Source: Acidobacteriota bacterium (GTDB lineage: Bacteria; Acidobacteriota; Terriglobia; Terriglobales; Acidobacteriaceae). From it: 47,830 nucleotides of DNA. Positions 41,831 to 47,830 of the stretch are shown here, piece after piece. The translations under genes were made by a program, and so were the position numbers. The stretch lies in NCBI GenBank assembly GCA_019351975.1, contig JABBOG010000028.1, positions 1-47,830 of the forward strand. The letters are read 5' to 3'. Below the pieces are notes generated by a model. That model saw only the letters and a list, made by a program, of their open reading frames with translations, was not told the origin of the DNA and did no database searches. Numbering within the stretch: the first letter of the stretch is position 1; every line of letters starts with the position of its first letter.

Positions 41831-42988
41831 TTACTCCATCGAAGTGTGCTCCGTAGGCCCAATTTCTTTCTGTATGCGCTCTTCCAACCTCGCCCTTGAC
41901 TGCCTCATCTCTTCGGCAATCAGCTTTTCATCCGGCAACACCATCTGATACTCGGCGGCGAGAACCTTATTGGGTAAATTGTCCAGAGCGTAATGAGCTT
42001 CCGCTGCACCCTTTTCCGCGCACAGAATTAGACCCACCGGGGGATTTTCGCCTTCTTTCATCCAGTTTTCGCGGGCGTAGTTCAGGTACAGGTGCATCTG
42101 CCCCGCGTCTGCATAGCTGAATCGGCCCACTTTGAGGTCGATGACGACCAAACAGCGCAGCCGTCGATGAAAAAATAACAGGTCCACTCTGAACCAGGTG
42201 TCGTCGATACGCAATCTCTTCTGCCGTCCCAAAAATGCAAAGTCGTCTCCGAGTTCAAGCAGGAAATCGGTGAGGTGTAGGATAAGAGCCTGTTCCAGGT
42301 CGGTTTCAGAATATTCATCCTTCAGATCGAGAAATTCGAGGACAAATGGATCTTTGATCGCCTCTTCAGGCGTGATCACGTCGCGTGGCTCCTGCGTCTC
42401 TGCTTTTTCAAGCATCGCGGCCTTGTTCCGCGAGAGCGCAATGCGTTCATAGAACTGACTTCCGATTTGGCGATCCAGTTGGCGCACGGACCAACCGCCC
42501 CGAATCGCCTCCGCCTCGTAGAACGCCCTTGCTTCTGTACTCCTGACGGTGAGCAATCGCAGGTAGGCAGACCAAGGCAGTGGGAACAGGGCCGATAGGG
42601 CGGGGACGCTTGTGAGGAGAGAAGAGCCAATTTCGCTGAGCGAGGCGGCTGACCGAGATTCTTTCAACGGTGTTGAAAGAATCTGTTTCTCGGGCCACGC
42701 CTGGAAGAAGGCGCGCATTCTCCAAAGGTTGATTTTGCCAAACCCGCGCCCAAACTGCTTGGTCAAATCGACCGCGAGCCGTTCCACCAGGCGCTCACCG
42801 TAGTCGGCGCGCATTTCTCCTCGCATCTCCGATTCGACGATGCGCCGTCCGATCTCCCAGTAGGTGGCGGTCATGACGGCGTTGATGGTCCGCGCGGAAG
42901 CCGCGCGGGCAGTCGTGAGCAGCTCGATGATGTTTCTGCGAACGTCGGCATATTCCGCGTCCGGCCGGTCCAACTCTAATCTTGGCAT
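41831..42988 (-). CDS. DUF1016/YhcG-type PD-(D/E)XK nuclease
   Basis: This 385-aa protein has the N-terminal DUF1016 domain (TYWEIGRRIVESEMRGEMRA, YGERLVERLAVDLTKQFGRG) and a C-terminal nuclease domain with FRVDLLFFHRRLRC, IDLKVGRFSYADAG, the D...D-x-K core of the PD-(D/E)XK fold. Such YhcG proteins often sit on mobile elements and in defence islands, and DNA cleavage is likely. It is next to the right att repeat, at the far end from int. The minus orientation sends it away from the att site. Confidence 0.85.
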   Translation of the reverse strand: MPRLELDRPDAEYADVRRNIIELLTTARAASARTINAVMTATYWEIGRRIVESEMRGEMRADYGERLVERLAVDLTKQFGRGFGKINLWRMRAFFQAWPEKQILSTPLKESRSAASLSEIGSSLLTSVPALSALFPLPWSAYLRLLTVRSTEARAFYEAEAIRGGWSVRQLDRQIGSQFYERIALSRNKAAMLEKAETQEPRDVITPEEAIKDPFVLEFLDLKDEYSETDLEQALILHLTDFLLELGDDFAFLGRQKRLRIDDTWFRVDLLFFHRRLRCLVVIDLKVGRFSYADAGQMHLYLNYARENWMKEGENPPVGLILCAEKGAAEAHYALDNLPNKVLAAEYQMVLPDEKLIAEEMRQSRARLEERIQKEIGPTEHTSME

Positions 42989-43033
42989 TTCACTCCACGT
43001 TCATTCTAGTAGTTCCATGTGCCAGCTCGACGA

Positions 43034-43088
43034 GCCACGACCCATGATTGGAAATGCTTGTGAGCTGGCCCGCCACGACCCAGCTCAC
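43034..43088. repeat. Direct and inverted repeats at the right end of ICE 1
   Basis: GCCACGACCCA occurs at 43034-43044 and 43072-43082. GTGAGCTGG (43060-43068) pairs with CCAGCTCAC (43080-43088) as a perfect 9-bp hairpin with 11-nt loop. These noncoding bases (42989-43200) sit before the att repeat and may take part in excision. Confidence 0.5.
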
Positions 43089-43096
43089 GGCCCAAA

Positions 43097-43120
43097 AGTT
43101 TGTGTCAAAGTTTGTGTCAA
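43097..43120 (+). repeat. Tandem 12-bp repeat, candidate integrase arm-type sites (right)
   Basis: AGTTTGTGTCAA occurs twice in direct tandem. It contains the TTTGTGTCA unit found twice at the left end (108..127), in the same orientation. Located 81 bp before the right att copy. Confidence 0.55.
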
Positions 43121-43200
43121 AGACCGACCAGAGGGCCGGTTTTGCCGGTTATGCCGTCTGCTAACTGTCTTGCCGTCAATAACTTAGGTTTTCTCACGTA

Positions 43201-43267
43201 CCATGGCATGGAAGAGGTCACCGGTTCGATCCCGGTCAGGTCCACCAAACAACCCCTTATAAATCAA
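43201..43267 (+). repeat. att repeat, right copy (attR of ICE 1 and attL of ICE 2), with tRNA-Ala 3' remnant
   Basis: These bases copy 3..69 with two changes. The first 47 bp form the 3' part of tRNA-Ala(GGC) including CCA, but bases before 43201 show no tRNA 5' half, so it is a remnant, not a gene. The changed bases (C43221, G43235) still pair in the T stem (ACCGG/CCGGT), so the remnant comes from a functional variant. Confidence 0.88.
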
Positions 43268-43271
43268 TAAA

Positions 43272-44618
43272 TTAGCGACCAGACGCAAACTGCTCTCCGG
43301 AGCGTTTGGTAGCATTTGGTAGCAAATTACAAAAACCTGTTTCAGAACCGGATGATGCAGCGCGTCTGTTCTCCCCTTTCTTCCGCTCTCCAGCGGATAT
43401 ATTTTTCGCTGCGATTCTTGCTTTCGACCTAAGCGACGCTTGAGCGCGACGCTCCGCCGTCCATACTTGTCCATTGCGCGATGAGGACTTCGTACTCAGT
43501 TCGCTATGGATGGAGTTGACCGTCGCCTGCACGCTCTCGGGAATCTCCTGCATATAGACATCGGTGGTGGTTGCCGTTCGGGAGTGCCGGAGAACACCCT
43601 GCACGTCCTTCACGGTGCCCTTCTTCTGAGCCAGCGTCGCAATCGTTCTGCGAATCACCTGAAACGTCAGCTTCGGCAGTTCCAGGTCCTTTGCCAGCTT
43701 GTGCAGTACCCGCTTGCGGTAGTTGTCCGTATCCAGAAATCCCCCGGTTTGATTGGGGAAGATGAAGGCTTCAGGAGAGGGATCGGGAGTCTGCTCTTTC
43801 CAGGCCGCGAGTTGCATTGCCAAGTCCTTCGGCAGATGCACCGTAGAGAGGCTTCTCTGAGTCTTTCCCCAAGGACGAATCTTGCCCTTGTAGACAGTCT
43901 CGGAGACGGTCATAGAGGAAGCCGCTTCGTTGAAGCACCTCCACCTCAGACCAAACAGCTCACTTGGACGGAGTGCGTTCGTCATATCCAGTTCGAGCAG
44001 AAGCCGATCCCGAACATTCAACTCCGACAGCGCCCTCCTCAACTGATCCCACGTCAAGGTTGTTTTGTCAGTCTCACGCAGTTGCGTTGGGACTTTGACC
44101 TTACGCGCAGGGTCTTTGGGAAGGAAGTCCTGGTCGGCTGCCTCAGCGAAGATGTCCCGCAAGTACGCCCGCATTTGAAGCACTCTGTCCTTGGACTTGG
44201 TTTTGGCCAGCTTGTTGAGATGGACCTGCAAGGTGAATTTGTCGAAGTTCTCCAGCGGGACATCCTCGAATTCGTCGATGAGGTCTTGTTGGATGAGCAA
44301 CGTCTTCACCTTTGCAGTTTCTTCTTTCCAGCTCGCTTCCTTTAGAGGAAGGAAGCGGTTGCGAACGAACCAGCCAAAGGTGACGGAGCTGCTGTTTACA
44401 ACCCTGCCGCCCGGAGCGTGTCCGTTCTGTTTAGTGATCTCTCGTTCCAGCGATTCGCGTGCCTCAAACTTTGTCAGTTGGGTTTTGAGGCCGAGAACAA
44501 CTGAGACGATGGTGCTTTTCGGCTCGCTGCTTACCGGGTCGATTACGTCACGGCGAAAATAGCCGTACCATTTCTTGCCCCGCGCAACGACCCATCCCTT
44601 CTGGTGCGATTTGCCCAT
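43272..44618 (-). CDS. int: Tyrosine recombinase, integrase of ICE 2
   Basis: This 448-aa homologue of the ICE 1 integrase has the same N-terminal pattern KKWYGYFRRDV, the arginine in ALRPSELFGLRW, the box FQVIRRT with Q for the usual first His, RHSRTATTTDVYMQEI with the nucleophile tyrosine, and a different C-terminal tail. ATG 44616-44618 has TGAGG upstream. The gene ends just inside the att repeat. Its arm-type repeats (43305..43324) differ from those of ICE 1, suggesting a changed N-terminal specificity while the core site is shared. Confidence 0.93.
   Translation of the reverse strand: MGKSHQKGWVVARGKKWYGYFRRDVIDPVSSEPKSTIVSVVLGLKTQLTKFEARESLEREITKQNGHAPGGRVVNSSSVTFGWFVRNRFLPLKEASWKEETAKVKTLLIQQDLIDEFEDVPLENFDKFTLQVHLNKLAKTKSKDRVLQMRAYLRDIFAEAADQDFLPKDPARKVKVPTQLRETDKTTLTWDQLRRALSELNVRDRLLLELDMTNALRPSELFGLRWRCFNEAASSMTVSETVYKGKIRPWGKTQRSLSTVHLPKDLAMQLAAWKEQTPDPSPEAFIFPNQTGGFLDTDNYRKRVLHKLAKDLELPKLTFQVIRRTIATLAQKKGTVKDVQGVLRHSRTATTTDVYMQEIPESVQATVNSIHSELSTKSSSRNGQVWTAERRAQASLRSKARIAAKNISAGERKKGENRRAASSGSETGFCNLLPNATKRSGEQFASGR
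43305..43324 (+). repeat. Tandem 10-bp repeat of ICE 2, candidate arm-type sites
   Basis: TTTGGTAGCA occurs twice head to tail, 38 bp inside the att repeat and within the 3' end of the integrase gene. It sits at the position that TTTGTGTCA repeats hold in ICE 1. Confidence 0.5.
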
Positions 44619-44687
44619 TGCAATGCCTCAATTTCTGTGGGGGGAAACGAGCGGGCTACCCCAATTTTACAGCGATTCCCAGCAGTT

Positions 44688-44927
44688 TCAGCGCCGTTTC
44701 CTGCGCAAAGAGGAGGCTCGTTCCCTTTCGTTGACGAACTCTTCCACCTCGCTATTCCGATAGCGGAGGATTCCGTCACTCATGCGGATGACAGGCAAAT
44801 ATGGGGCTTTCCTTGAGGAGTGATCCCACACCCAATCTTTCGACACGTTGAGCCGTTGAGCGACTTCCTCAACGGTGAGCAGAGCGTCTTTGCGGGGCAT
44901 TTCGTGAAGCATTGCGTTGGGGGCCAT
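44688..44927 (-). CDS. xis: Excisionase-like helix-turn-helix protein (ICE 2)
   Basis: This 79-aa protein has LLTVEEVAQRLNVSKDWVWD then YLPVIRMSDGILRYRNSEVE, nearly the same HTH and wing as the ICE 1 protein (1549..1869), but a shorter N terminus. The ATG has GGAGA about 6 nt upstream. It lies 69 bp upstream of int and downstream of the LysR box facing left. Likely excision director. Confidence 0.83.
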   Translation of the reverse strand: MAPNAMLHEMPRKDALLTVEEVAQRLNVSKDWVWDHSSRKAPYLPVIRMSDGILRYRNSEVEEFVNERERASSLRRKRR

Positions 44928-45006
44928 TGATGTCTCCAGAGCGTGAGCGATGGCATTCGAGGTAATCGCGCGACGCTGCTCTCAGCCTGTGGCTGATTGG
45001 CTTTGG

Positions 45007-45053
45007 CGTCCAATACTTTGCATTTATCGGGTGATAATCCACAGCTATCACCC
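45007..45053 (-). promoter_or_regulatory. LysR-type box facing xis/int (ICE 2, left copy)
   Basis: The perfect dyad GGGTGATA (45029-45036), 9 nt, TATCACCC (45046-45053) contains the T-N11-A form. Read leftward, CCCGATAAAT and AAGTATTGGACG follow, with TTGGAC at 45008-45013. The last 25 bp match 46321..46345 at 22 of 25 positions. It is a strong, autonomous-looking operator. Confidence 0.68.
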
Positions 45054-45246
45054 TCGTTGATCGCACACATAAAACGGGGCATTTTGTTCGCCAAAAGCCT
45101 TCCAACAGTGACACTTGTGATGAAGGGACTGTTGCTCAACTTGGTTCTGGTGAGGTAGGATTTCCACAAGCAAGGTAGAGCCTCATATTGCTGCGCTTTC
45201 CCTTGGTGATCGACGTCACGCGAAGACCTGTCGCCGGGAGATGCGT

Positions 45247-46209
45247 ATGTACGATTGGGCTGAGTATCGCTATTTCAAGTATCTGCTTGCGGTTGTAGAG
45301 AAGAACGGATTTCGTGCTGCTGCGGAAGAGCTTCACACCACGCAGCCAAACTTGAGCGCGCAGGCTAAGCAATTCCACGAACATTCTGGCGTTCGCCTGT
45401 ACCGAAAGTCCAAGAGCGGCCGAATTCGGCTCACCGCTACAGGAGTTGCGTTCAAGCTGATCGCCAAGGGCTTGCTTGACGCACGAGACGAAGCGATGGA
45501 CGCATTATTAGCAATCGAACGAGGAGAGATTCGCACCCTTAGATTCGGTTGCTCTTCGCAGACCGATCCTACCCTCTTCCATCTTTTCTGCTCCCTGCAC
45601 AAGGAGCTTCTCCCCGACTGTCCCGTCCTTTCCGCGCATGGTGACACGGTGCAACTCGTTCAGGACATCGCATCGGGAGAGATCGACGCAGCAATAGTGA
45701 CCCTGCCCGTGGCCGACCCGAGCCTCTACGTGGATGAGATTCGGAGAGACCGACTTGTTGTGTGCCTTCGCGCCGACAATCCCCTCGCCAAGAAGGTTTC
45801 TCTTCACCCCGCCGACTTGCAAGCGAATCCAATCGTCCTGTACCACCCACAGCGAAATCCCGACGCTCACGAAAGACTCGCTGAGTTGTTAGCCGACGTG
45901 GGCGTGACAATCGAAGAGTTCTCACGAGCATCCCATCCGAGCGAGATGCAGTCGCTCGTGAAGCAGGGATTCGGCTTTGCGCTCATCCGCGAAGGAACAT
46001 TATTGGAGCCAGAACTGACCACGCGCCCCATCGCCGGAGTAATGTGGACGGTCGACACCGCTTTCGTCTACAAGAAGCAGGGTCATCCAAAGAGAATTCC
46101 AGTGCTTATCCGGCTCTTGAAGAGTCGGATTGCGCGCCCCTCGGAGAACGGAAAAAAGCCTCCCCGTTCTGTAGGTCGGGCACCAGAACAAATGTCGCTG
46201 CTTGGCTGA
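45247..46209 (+). CDS. LysR-type transcriptional regulator (ICE 2)
   Basis: This 320-aa LTTR has the HTH RAAAEELHTTQPNLSAQAKQ and an effector domain with LRFGCSSQTDPTLFHLFCSL. It shares the unusual segment LVKQGFGFALIREGTLLEPE and then RPIAGVMWTVDTAF with the ICE 1 regulator (RPIAGIHWTVDTAF), so they are one family. ATG 45247 is preferred to 45241 because GGGAG gives proper spacing. It is flanked by the two boxes it probably binds. Effector unknown. Confidence 0.88.
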   Translation: MYDWAEYRYFKYLLAVVEKNGFRAAAEELHTTQPNLSAQAKQFHEHSGVRLYRKSKSGRIRLTATGVAFKLIAKGLLDARDEAMDALLAIERGEIRTLRFGCSSQTDPTLFHLFCSLHKELLPDCPVLSAHGDTVQLVQDIASGEIDAAIVTLPVADPSLYVDEIRRDRLVVCLRADNPLAKKVSLHPADLQANPIVLYHPQRNPDAHERLAELLADVGVTIEEFSRASHPSEMQSLVKQGFGFALIREGTLLEPELTTRPIAGVMWTVDTAFVYKKQGHPKRIPVLIRLLKSRIARPSENGKKPPRSVGRAPEQMSLLG

Positions 46210-46300
46210 TGTGCGGGTCTGTCAACGCTAACGCTATATGCGGCCCAACACCTCTTGAAGACAATTCCTTCCGTCAGCTTCGTCATGGTTATTCGGCAAA

Positions 46301-46345
46301 GTGATAATTGACAGCTATCGCCCGATAAATAGGAAGTATTGGACG
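46301..46345 (+). promoter_or_regulatory. LysR-type box facing virB2 (ICE 2, right copy)
   Basis: GTGATA (46301-46306), nine bases, TATCGC (46316-46321), then CCGATAAAT and TTGGAC at 46339-46344, again 23 bp from the TAT. It is 92 bp past the lysR stop and 63 bp before the virB2 ATG. Confidence 0.65.
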
Positions 46346-46407
46346 GTAGACGAAGGGTATCTTACGCTCACGGCATATCGCGACTTACCGGGTCGCTGGA
46401 GGTGCCG

Positions 46408-46803
46408 ATGTTCCACAGAAGCCGTAGCGTCATTACTCAACAAACAACCCGCCTGACTCCCCGCCTTGCCACGATATTGGCGCGAACTTTCAACCAACAA
46501 AACCTTGTACGAACTGCACGGCGGATGGGTCCGACTCTGGTTGCGCTCACCTTCGCAGGCGTTGCCCACGCACAAGGGACGATGGACTTCTCAGGAGCGC
46601 AGACGCTCATGGGAACCTTCAAAACTTTTGCCATATACGCTGGGGCCATCATCTGTTTCGGCGGTTTGATCTTCGCCGGAATACGCATGATGTCCGGGCG
46701 TTTTCAGGATGCCATACCGGGACTCTTCGGTGCGCTTTTTGGCGCCGGAGTGCTCGGTTGGGGAGCCGGTTGGATCGGTTCGCTGACCGGGCAGTCGATG
46801 TAG
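46408..46803 (+). CDS. virB2: VirB2/TrbC-type major pilin (ICE 2)
   Basis: This 131-aa precursor has a leader through AHA, cleavage predicted before QGTMDFSG, and two hydrophobic helices (YAGAIICFGGLIFAGIRMM and LFGALFGAGVLGWGAGWIG). GGAGG is 5 nt upstream of ATG 46408. The mature part differs from the ICE 1 pilin at only a few residues, but the leader (MFHRSRSVITQQTTRLTPRL) is longer and unrelated by eye. Confidence 0.92.
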   Translation: MFHRSRSVITQQTTRLTPRLATILARTFNQQNLVRTARRMGPTLVALTFAGVAHAQGTMDFSGAQTLMGTFKTFAIYAGAIICFGGLIFAGIRMMSGRFQDAIPGLFGALFGAGVLGWGAGWIGSLTGQSM

Positions 46804-46816
46804 GAGGTACATCGAC

Positions 46817-47080
46817 ATGGCCAAGCGGGGAGAACCGTTACCGATCAATCAAGCGCTGAATCGACCGAGAGCCAAGCTTGGACTCGATCTTACAGCATGG
46901 ATGGCGATCGTATTCGTCTGTGTAACGGTTTTCCTCGTTGGTTTTCGCCTGCCGGCGATGCTTGCTTTCCCGGCGCTCGCAGTCGGCGCATGGTTCATCA
47001 TCCGCAAACACCCAAAGATGTTTCAGATCTGGGGCCTCAGCCTCAACCAGAAGAGTTACTATGACCCGCGCAAACGCTGA
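46817..47080 (+). CDS. virB3: VirB3/TrbD-type inner-membrane protein (ICE 2)
   Basis: This 87-aa protein opens with MAKRGEPLPINQALNRP and has two membrane segments, ending YYDPRKR. It differs from the ICE 1 copy at about ten positions. It has GGAGG about 8 nt upstream of ATG 46817 and overlaps virB4 by 20 bp, as in ICE 1. Confidence 0.9.
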   Translation: MAKRGEPLPINQALNRPRAKLGLDLTAWMAIVFVCVTVFLVGFRLPAMLAFPALAVGAWFIIRKHPKMFQIWGLSLNQKSYYDPRKR

Positions 47081-47830
47081 AGAACTAAAATCCGTTCCGT
47101 GGTTCGCCAAAGCGGGCGCGGCGTGCAGCATCGTTCCTATTGGGCGCTTCGTCAATGACCACATCTTTGCGCTGAAGGGCGGCGGTTATGGGTGCCTGTT
47201 TGCGCTTTCCGGGGTTGACGAAGAGGGTCTGACCGACCAGGAGCTTGAATCGCAGCTCCGCATGATCGAAGGCGCGTTGCGCGGTCTGCCGGAAGGCGCA
47301 GCCCTTTACCAGTACACGCGCGTTCGCTCCGGGTATGATCTACCCCGGCAACAGAGTTATAGCAATCCGGTTACGCACACGTTTGTATGTGATCGGCTTG
47401 AGTTTCTGGAGCGGACTGCGGCCTTCCGCCGAATTGATTTGCATTGGTGCCTGACTCTGGAGCCGTCAAAGGTGAAAGCCTTCGACCGCAGGCCGCAAGA
47501 AAACGCCGCCGCAACGTCGCGGATGCTGGCAGAGTTGGGGAAGACTGCGGCCTTGCTTGCTGGCAATCTCGGCAGCACCATCGGGCTTCGGCTGCTCGAC
47601 AAGCAGGGTGCATTTCAGTTTTTCAGCTATCTCTTCAATCTTGAAGATTGGGCGGAATGGGGACACCTCCGCAGCGACACCGGCGCAGACCGCCAGATCG
47701 TACAGAACCCCGTGTCTTGGGAGAGCGACCACCTCCGCGTCGGCAGGCGGTACGTGCAGATGTATTCCCTCAAAACTACGCCGGAGGCATCCCGTCCCTG
47801 TCTCTTCGCGGACCTGCTCAAGCTCGACTG
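47061..47830 (+). CDS. virB4: VirB4/TrbE-type ATPase, 5' part (ICE 2, runs off the window)
   Basis: The frame is open from ATG 47061 to the window end (about 256 codons) and matches the N-terminal domain of the ICE 1 VirB4: WFAKAGAACSIVPIGRFV, HIFALKGGGYGCLFAL, DEEGLTDQELES, EGALRGLPEGAALYQY and RRYVQMYSLKTTPEASRPCL all have counterparts. The ATPase domain lies beyond the window. No stop or frameshift is seen in the visible part. Confidence 0.92.
   Translation, partial: MTRANAEELKSVPWFAKAGAACSIVPIGRFVNDHIFALKGGGYGCLFALSGVDEEGLTDQELESQLRMIEGALRGLPEGAALYQYTRVRSGYDLPRQQSYSNPVTHTFVCDRLEFLERTAAFRRIDLHWCLTLEPSKVKAFDRRPQENAAATSRMLAELGKTAALLAGNLGSTIGLRLLDKQGAFQFFSYLFNLEDWAEWGHLRSDTGADRQIVQNPVSWESDHLRVGRRYVQMYSLKTTPEASRPCLFADLLKLD

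Larger units (their letters stand above)
3..43200. mobile_element. ICE 1: integrative and conjugative element carrying a dnd island
   Basis: It is bounded by the 67-bp direct repeat at 3..69 and 43201..43267, which contains the tRNA-Ala 3' half. It carries a tyrosine integrase and excisionase-like gene at the left end, a full set of VirB-type secretion genes except an obvious virB1 or virB7, an accessory protein, coupling protein and MobF relaxase, ssb, primase, ardC and parB. Cargo is a DNA phosphorothioation system, hydrolases with MarR and HxlR regulators, and a DUF1016 nuclease. All core conjugation genes except the two small ones at 8347..8721 look intact, so the element may be transmissible (inference). 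Left and right ends are set by the att repeat; the exact crossover base inside the repeat is unknown. Confidence 0.88.
43201..47830. mobile_element. ICE 2: start of a second related conjugative element in tandem
   Basis: It begins at the att repeat and shows the same order as ICE 1: integrase, excisionase-like gene, LysR regulator, virB2, virB3, virB4. The proteins are homologous but clearly diverged, so it is not a recent duplication. The element continues beyond the window. Confidence 0.82.

Noticed and set aside
43201-43247. A second tRNA-Ala gene
   Set aside because: Only the 3' part is present; bases before 43201 do not form the acceptor or D arm.
1-47830. CRISPR array
   Set aside because: The only tandem repeats are pairs of 10-12 bp units at the att ends; none is spaced by unique spacers.

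Overview
This window looks like part of an Acidobacteriota genome (Terriglobales/Acidobacteriaceae type). The lineage is inferred from the moderately GC-rich sequence, an exported protein at 40605..41438 that resembles a family I associate with acidobacterial genomes, and the style of the conjugation genes. It holds one complete integrative and conjugative element (ICE 1, about 43.2 kb) and the first 4.6 kb of a second related element (ICE 2), in tandem at the 3' end of a tRNA-Ala(GGC) gene. The tRNA tail lies at the window start (1..49). A second copy of that tail (43201..43247) separates the elements. Both copies continue into the same 20 bp after the CCA, giving a 67-bp direct repeat with two mismatches, and the two mismatches form a compensated base pair of the T stem.

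Layout of ICE 1, left to right: tyrosine integrase and excisionase-like gene (leftward); LysR-type regulator; a VirB/Trb-type type IV secretion operon in the order virB2-B3-B4-B9-B10-(small ORFs)-B5-(small)-B6-(small)-B8-B11 (3184..12698); DNA-processing genes ssb, a RepB-type primase and a small protein (13166..14945); a hairpin-rich gap that is my oriT candidate (14946..15123); a relaxosome-type accessory gene, VirD4-type coupling protein and MobF relaxase-helicase (15124..20176); a DNA phosphorothioation island with dndBCDE leftward (20265..25171) and, divergently, a 52-aa ORF, an SMC/Rad50-like ATPase, a dnd-associated protein and a PLD-nuclease/SF2-helicase restriction enzyme (25351..30233); a metallopeptidase-like gene; about 800 bp of hairpin-rich apparently noncoding DNA; ardC antirestriction, a DUF6908-type gene and parB (32429..35417); then metabolic/regulatory cargo (NAD(P)-binding protein, two metallo-beta-lactamase-fold hydrolases, CocE/NonD hydrolase, MarR, exported protein, HxlR) and a DUF1016/YhcG nuclease before the right att site.

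ICE 2 repeats the same opening: integrase, excisionase-like gene, LysR regulator, virB2, virB3 and the start of virB4, which runs off the window.

Two results came from reading the DNA rather than the genes. First, each element carries two copies of one regulatory box: an inverted T-N11-A motif (ATA-N9-TAT type) followed exactly 23 bp later by TTGGAC. One copy faces the xis/int genes and one faces virB2. This predicts that the LysR-type regulator switches on excision and conjugation together. Second, each element has tandem 10-bp repeats about 40 bp inside its att site, with element-specific sequence (TTTGTGTCA in ICE 1, TTTGGTAGCA in ICE 2). ICE 1 also has the TTTGTGTCA pair at its other end. 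These look like integrase arm-type sites, so the two tandem elements could share a core att yet be excised independently. The most system-like cargo is the Dnd island, whose restriction half is not DndFGH and whose divergent promoter contains a perfect 12-bp inverted repeat.
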